Assembly (NCBI GenBank): GCA_032622095.1
Contig: CP136063.1
Location: 183,995,956-184,059,955, forward strand
Origin: Siphonodentalium dalli
Lineage: Eukaryota; Mollusca; Scaphopoda; Gadilida; Siphonodentaliidae
Direction: 5' to 3'
Length of the DNA stretch: 64,000 bases
The notes under the pieces were generated by a model. That model saw only the letters and a program-made list of their open reading frames with translations, ran no database searches and was not told the DNA's origin. Positions within the stretch are counted from its first letter, which is position 1. The number at the start of each line of letters is the position of its first letter. The position numbers and the translations under genes are program-made. This document shows, piece after piece, positions 57,619-64,000 of the stretch.

Positions 57619-59539
57619 TACTCTACGCGGCTAAATCTATGAACAACGATGCTGATGCGGTACTAGTGACTTTTTTTCCCAACAGTTGCAAATTTCATAC
57701 CCGACACAAAATTTGTTGGTAATTTCCCACCCACACTATGTTGAAATTGTTCTTGTAGTTTAAAGCTGGTCTTGTTCCAATGTGTGACCCCCCCCCATCA
57801 AACGTGGATGATATAGGCACGTCCCTGTTCGGCATAGACTAAATAGTTTGGTCTGCTGATAGTCCATGATTCATGTTTTGTCTGGCCTAAACTGACGCGA
57901 ACGCGTATAGTGAATTGTCCATTACTAGTCCAGGAGATCGGGAGGTAGTGTTGCTCATATTGACGGACAAGCTGCGACCATGTTATTTTTAATGTTTTAG
58001 GTATGGTAATGAAGAAAAATTATGATAGCAAGAACAAATTTGTAGCCTTCTTTTGTTTTTGCGATTTTTTGGGCATTTTTCTACGTTTTTAGCCCAAATT
58101 TTTAAAAAAAAATTTCAATTTGTAACCATTTCATTTTAGTATGATTTTGGTGATTAAGTTGAATAGTAATTGTGTTAATAATGTTAAATAACTAATCGTG
58201 CTAAAACAAATTGAAGAATTTTTATTTTTGTTTTTATTTTTTACCATTTAAAAAAAATATTTATGCAAAATTGTCCAATTGCAACCATTTCATCTTAGTA
58301 TGATTTTAATGGTTAAATTCGCCATTAATTATTTTAATAGTGTTAAATAATTTACAACTTGTCTTCTACAATGTTTTTAAATGGATTTAAGAAGGTTTCT
58401 ACTTGTTTTCTAAGTTGAGGGGGTCTAATTCAAATCCAATTTAACATTGTACTGTTCTAAATTAGATCAATTTCTTAAGGCGTATTCAAAACTTATACAT
58501 ATGCCTTTCTATCATGTGCGTTATGCACGCGAGTCGGATTTTACAAATTAAATTATGATGAAAAATCCTGAATTTTGGGTGTGATTACATTTGTGGTCAT
58601 AATATTCCCATTAAAGAGTGGATGGACATGGGGCATGCGACACTGTGCAGCACTGTGCAGTATATATGTATATGACAAGCATGACATGAGACATTAGTAT
58701 CTTTCTACTAAAATGTGCTTCCATCAGGAACAGAGTATCGGTGTTATTTCTTACCCAAATAAATTTTAAAACGGGGTATGTGGGTTAAAGGACCACTGGG
58801 AGATAATAGGATGTCCAATGACCCCTGTATTTCTATCGTATCACAGTAAAGCTGTTTTTGTAAAATTGGCGCGGTTTACACGATCAAAGTTCGATTTTCT
58901 TTACAATATGTTACAAGCAACTAATTATATAGAGTTACGCTTATTGAAGTTGTGTAGGGAAACTCGAGTCAGCATAACAAAAAAATCTGGCTGCTGATTT
59001 GTTGATTATCATTGAGGGAAATATGGAAGGGGTCTGGATATTTTTATGCTGCTGATTTATGTGCAGTAAATGGGGTAGTTGTATAAATGCAAGATTATCG
59101 TTTGAAAAAAAATACCGAAAATGGCGCGTTTGTTGTCACATACTGGTGCAACGGATGACGTTGTAATGAAAAATTGACCACTTGAAGCTGCTTGAAGTTC
59201 AAATAGGCTAACCCATGGCCGGAGGGACTTTTAGTTAACACTGTCATCTATGGAAAATAATTAGGTGTTTGTAACCTATAGATACGAAGCTTCGGTACAT
59301 TAATTATTAATCATATATTACTATATTTAAATCAGATGTATGCATACAGTCGGCGTCGAAACAAAAACACGAATGTACCGATTATTCGTGACATTCAAGT
59401 TAAATGTTCAATAATAGAAAATTATACTGTGACTGCTTCATTCAACATGAAGTTAATCAAGGTGTATCGTTATTAATAACAGTATACAGTAATATCGAAA
59501 TAAGAAGAATCATGTGGCCCTGGGTACTTATCCCCCAGC
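57619..59539. other. Gene-free stretch
   Basis: Very AT-rich between 58000 and 58500, with T-runs and related blocks (TTTCATTTTAGTATGATTTT near 58127 and TTTCATCTTAGTATGATTTT near 58287). No gene recognised. Confidence 0.45.
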
Positions 59540-60545
59540 GCTGTGGCAAAATAATTGACAATGTATTCTTAAACCCAAACCTGTGGCGGTTTTTCATCCA
59601 ATGTACCGAAGCTTCGTGCCATGTACCGAAGCTTCGTGACGTGTCAGAACTCCAGGAATATACCACCACAGGACATCATATGGCACCGATAACAAACGTT
59701 GAATGGTGACCAGAAACCCGGATATTAATAATTTCAGATCATAATTAGCATCGATATTAACCCATCGAGGAATATGTCATAATGACACACTATATTACAC
59801 CCACCCTATATAACTGCTCCCTCTCTGACACAGGGCTACATGTAAGAAGATTATCGATGTCTACTTAATGAGACTATACAGTTCCGTCAAAATCTGGTGA
59901 AAAATGTGACCTCGCATCGTTAACCCCAAATCTGTGGCGATTTTTTATCCAATCTACCGAAGCTTCGTGACACGTACCGTCAAATGGCATCAAACGTTGA
60001 ATGGTCACCATAAACTTCGACATCAGTCATTACAGATCGTAACTATCATAGAAATATATATTTAATCCATGGTGTAGTTATGTCAAAATGACACACTATA
60101 TTTCACCACCCTGTATAACTGCTTTACTTCAGCCCTGACGCAGTGCTACATACAAGACGTTTATCCATGTCTACTTAATGAAAGTATATAGTTCTGTCCA
60201 AATCTGGCGAAAATGTGACCTTGCATCATTAACCCCAAATCTGTGGCGGTTTTTCATCCTTTGTACTGAAGCTTCGTGACATGTACCGAAGCTTCGTGAC
60301 ATGTCAGAACTCCAAGAATATACCCATCGGGATATCAAATGGTATCAAACGTTGAATGGTCACCAGAAATCTCGATATTAGTAATTTCAGACCATAATTA
60401 GCATAGCATTATATATTAACCCATCGAGAAATACGTCAACATGACACACTATATTACACCCACTCCTATATAACTGCGTCCTCCCTGGCACAGGCTGCAT
60501 ATAAAACGTTTATCCATGTCTACTTAATGAGAGTATACAGTTCTG
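59540..60545. repeat. Tandem repeat of about 310-350 bp, three copies
   Basis: Anchor AACCCCAAATCTGTGGCGGT followed by TTTTCATCC occurs at about 59572, 59924 and 60231. Each copy has CCGAAGCTTCGTGAC, AACGTTGAATGGT, ATGACACACTATATT and GTCTACTTAATGA blocks. The GTACCGAAGCTTCGTGACATG block is duplicated within copies 1 and 3. Confidence 0.8.
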
Positions 60546-60561
60546 TCAAAATCGGGCGAAC

Positions 60562-61545
60562 AATTTGGTCTATAAATACCGCAGTGTGACACATTTAAGA
60601 TAGACCAAAACAATAAACACCTTTCAACCCAAAGATAGTTACATTTTAATTGAAAAAATAATCAAAAAATGAAAAGTTAATTTTTGCCGATATTTAAGTT
60701 AAGTTTTTGAGAGAAAAGTCCAATATTTTTGCTGATGTCAGTGGTGACAATAGTAACAATTAACCATGGTACATCAGACATGTTAGTATTCAATATATAG
60801 AAGGCAGAATAGCCAATTTTGTACATCATCCACAACTTGTAATCGATTGCAGGACATGCTGGGGCAATATTTACCATTTTCCATATTTTGGCGGCCATTT
60901 TGGCAGCCATTTTGAGCCAAAGTAAGAATTGTGGGTCCATTGAGTTGGAATATTCATAGGTAATCATGGGCATCACTTACATTACAAAGATATGTTCATT
61001 TCTTGTTAAAATATGACTAGAATCCCAATTGTGATGTTTTTGTGTGAAATTTTATACCGCATTCTGTAAATTCGTATTTTTGAGGGAACGGATGGGGTTA
61101 TGACCCCAAAAAGTGCATATTGAATTGCCCCAATGATCAGTTAATATACAAAATACAAAATAAAGTCACATTACTCAACCAGTTCCAAACAGCATGAATC
61201 GATCTAGAAGATATTTGTAAAAAAAAGTAATATTTTAATCTTCCGGCGGCCATTTTGGTGGCCATCTTGGATAGTGAGTGTTTTACCTTCACGAAAATAT
61301 ATACATTTGCATACATTTTACAAGATTTTTTACCGCTATAATTTGCATAAAACTGATTAGAGTCTGGTCTGAAAAACAGCGGCCATGATGGACGCCATTT
61401 TGTCTGGAGTCTATATGGCCTATTTTGTTTCTTGTTAACATTGCTTAAAAGTTGAAGGACATAATAAGGAACAAAATGAGTGGGGAGAAGTTAAGTCCCA
61501 ATGGGTGCAAGGGTACCACTATTAGCTCTCTGAATACTAGTAGTA
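60562..61545 (+). repeat. Dispersed repeat shared with the 4.8-kb element
   Basis: Its left two-thirds match 23577-24260 in the same orientation, and its right part matches 20995-20541 inverted. Here the two parts are continuous, so this copy shows the uninverted arrangement. Confidence 0.82.
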
Positions 61546-62498
61546 CTATGACGTCGCCGGAAAATTCTTCTATTTTCGGTCGTCGGGTAGGTCAATAAAA
61601 ACATGTTTTTCGCCAATTAAGCTACAAATTCACCACTGCTATCATGGATTTTCGTAATCTACATATATTTTACTACAAAAATAGACTGAATAGCACTTGT
61701 CCGTCAAAATGAGCAACATTTGTTATTTCTTGGGGTTGATCTCCTGGACTATACCTGCATGTGTACTGATAAGCGAGCATTAAAGTGATGCGAAACACTC
61801 CGGCAGGATGATCAAATAGAAATATTATATCCAAATTCACAACACACAACGCCATGTCTATATATTAATTGAATGCCGTGACTCTTGTTGGCGAAATCGT
61901 TTGCGTTTGTTTATCGCCGATAGTTGCGTCCCGAGTCGAGTAGTAAATATTTACAATTGAGCGTAGTTCACACGATCTTTTCTATGGGGTGGTACGGTCG
62001 ATTTGCTTCATATTTTCGGCAATGTTAGTAGAATGCTACATTCCTTCAAATGTCATAAGGCCTGAATAGTAAATTATCAGTTTCAAGCACCCGAACAAGT
62101 GCTTAATATGTTGTGATCACAGTAATCCGCCACACAAGACTTCACACAGTTCTGTACATAGATCTACACCAATCTAAACGCATTCTTAAGCCCCGATCTT
62201 CATTCTTGTCGACAATTTTGGATATTCTGCATATAATTCCATTTACACATGTATACGTGTACATGTATATTTTTGAAAACCTGAATTCTAGTCCAAGTCT
62301 GCTCGTACATAAACCAGCTAGGATATTGGGATAGCGAGATGCGTTTGTACATACGAGGAAGTCTGGATACGCCCAGACTTGTGGTGGTAATTGTAGTCTA
62401 TTTTACTCAATTTTACCCGACAAATCAATACATGATACTACATACATGTGTATATCGGAAAGAGTGACATATTATGGTCATAATCATCATCATCATCA
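61546..62498. other. Gene-free stretch
   Basis: No recognised gene or element. Confidence 0.4.
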
Positions 62499-62756
62499 TT
62501 AGTCTGGTCGTTGAATCATTGGACCTAGAACAAATTGTTTACAAGCTGTTTTTTGTGTCATATTGTCGGGCAGAATGTAGGGAACAACATATCCAAAATC
62601 CGCTAAAATCCGCTTTGGGGAAAATTCTCTATTGAAGACGTCGTCCATAATGTCTGTTGTTATCGGAAAATACTGAATTCTGCGGCAGGTGCTCCAATTA
62701 ATGCCAAATTCGTAATAAATTGAAATATACACAACTATTGCTTGGTCGTAAACCAT
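62499..62756 (-). CDS. Unassigned minus-strand reading frame
   Basis: An 85-codon frame with protein-like composition: VVYISIYYEFGINWSTCRRI, then TTDIMDDVFNREFSPKRILA, DFGYVVPYILPDN, ending MIQRPD. It could be an exon upstream of 57371-57609, but no splice sites connect them convincingly. The family is not recognised. Confidence 0.22.
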   Translation of the reverse strand: MVYDQAIVVYISIYYEFGINWSTCRRIQYFPITTDIMDDVFNREFSPKRILADFGYVVPYILPDNMTQKTACKQFVLGPMIQRPD

Positions 62757-64000
62757 ATACGTAGAATATTTTTCCCAAAATGGCTACCAAAATGGACAAA
62801 ATCGAATGAAATTTACATTTAGTGCAAAATTGAATAGCTAGTCCTATACGAGTGAACACACGCTCGAATATTGCGAGGAAGAATGACTACAAGTATAAGA
62901 GAAACTTTTGATTAGAGATGTACGAATTCTCTCTGATGTATCTCACGAGAGAGCAAGCGAAATCAGGGTATTGTGGAACGGGTAAATTTGAAATTTTGGG
63001 TGTCCAGAAACGGAAAAATGACGCAGTTTTATCTGTACCGCTAATCTTGAAACGTGTGATATATGTGTAATTAAACAGCTAAACGGGATTTAGTAGGGAT
63101 GTATTGACTATGCGGCCATTCTCTAGAAGCAGAAATATATGTAGTCTCACGAATGAGACCGATCACCATTTATTTTGATATCTACGGTATAAAACCTTAA
63201 AAAATTAATTGCTATAAAACGGTATGAATTATGTTCATATTGTACTGGGGAGAATGCGTAGTTCCTATTGTACGTTTCTCAAAATAGTAGTTATAGTTGC
63301 CTCAGATCAAGTGATAAAACACGAATATTTGAGTCGCTTTTATCACAAGAATGCGTGATGGTGTACCATGAACTAAATTTATTAAATCACAAATGAGTAC
63401 CATAGACTGTCTTCAATAAATTCAAAACTTGACCAAAATTGCCTACATAATCTGTGACAGAGACTGTGTTTATACCTGGAAATTATATTTGGTTGAATTC
63501 ACCAAGGCCACATCTACGCGAAACTTACTACGTTGTCTTAAACCGCATCACCGCGTTTACCCATTTTCCATAATGTTACACATGTCTGTTGCACACAGAA
63601 CCACAACTAACAATATTGGGTGAATGTTCAATGTTGGAATAACATCTTAAACGATGATCACCTGATATTTAACACGATTACGTGGGAGGTAATGGTAATA
63701 TATTTTCAAACAAAAATATACTGAAAACTAATAGTGTGCATTGCGCTGTAGCTTATTCTAGTTGTAAAGTGGCCACTGAAGTAATTTTAACAAAATTGTC
63801 TACTAAGAAACCGGGTTGGTAGTAGAATGAAAATTAGTCTTACATACAATGTAATGTGTACAGTCACTTTGACCTGGTGAGATTCGGTGCTAATCCATTG
63901 AAGATATGAGTGTTTCTTTACAGTATAATAACCATTGCGACATACGTGTATCCGTATCGTTTATTATCACCGGGAGTGTTGACAATTCCGAAAATATAAC
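62757..64000. other. Gene-free stretch
   Basis: No recognised gene, RNA or repeat. Confidence 0.4.

Overview
This window looks like eukaryotic nuclear DNA from an invertebrate, most likely a mollusc (inference). It is AT-rich. Its one recognisable host gene has short exons separated by kilobase introns. Most of the rest is transposon-derived: Helitron-like elements, a tRNA-derived SINE, a transposon with a Mutator/Kolobok-type transposase and a YqaJ-type nuclease, hairpin MITEs and minisatellites. I saw no bacterial operon, CRISPR array, rRNA or tRNA gene.

The host gene is an alpha-arrestin (ARRDC-like). It lies on the minus strand, from the start codon at 54980 to the stop at 17764, about 37 kb. 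Five coding exons are supported by splice sites whose phases agree: 54980-54854, 39068-38839, 36342-36160, 19249-19064 and 17940-17764. They give the arrestin N-terminal fold, the arrestin C-terminal fold with a five-cysteine run, and a proline-rich tail with a PPSY motif that could bind NEDD4-type WW domains. One exon, expected between 54853 and 39069 with phase 1 at both ends, was not found.

Layout. 1-7481: intergenic DNA with a MITE, a foldback element, a SINE and three Helitrons. 7499-14699: a candidate MULE-like element with inverted ends of about 76 bp and a near-repeated 9-bp flank; it holds three near-identical 1461-bp tandem copies, each with a SWIM-zinc-finger-like fragment. 14999-17333: a dispersed repeat and a Helitron. 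17764-54980: the arrestin gene and its transposon-filled introns.

The largest intron (19250-36159) records nested insertions. A second copy of the repeat seen at 14999-15624 has been split twice at TTAA sites. One insert is a 4.8-kb piggyBac-like non-autonomous element (20140-24926) full of a 42-bp minisatellite. The other is a 10.77-kb Kolobok-like transposon (25083-35850) with a broken transposase and a broken YqaJ nuclease. The copy at 14999 acts as the empty site and fixes the boundaries.

Other introns carry an inverted pair of Helitrons (39111-40895), a GAT tract (41005-41612), a head-to-tail Helitron array (42449-44848), a 1.9-kb TIR element (46224-48144) and a LINE fragment (51864-52324). 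Upstream of the arrestin start codon is a 45-bp hairpin-forming minisatellite (55403-56175). From 56176 to 64000 there are tandem and dispersed repeats and two unassigned minus-strand reading frames.
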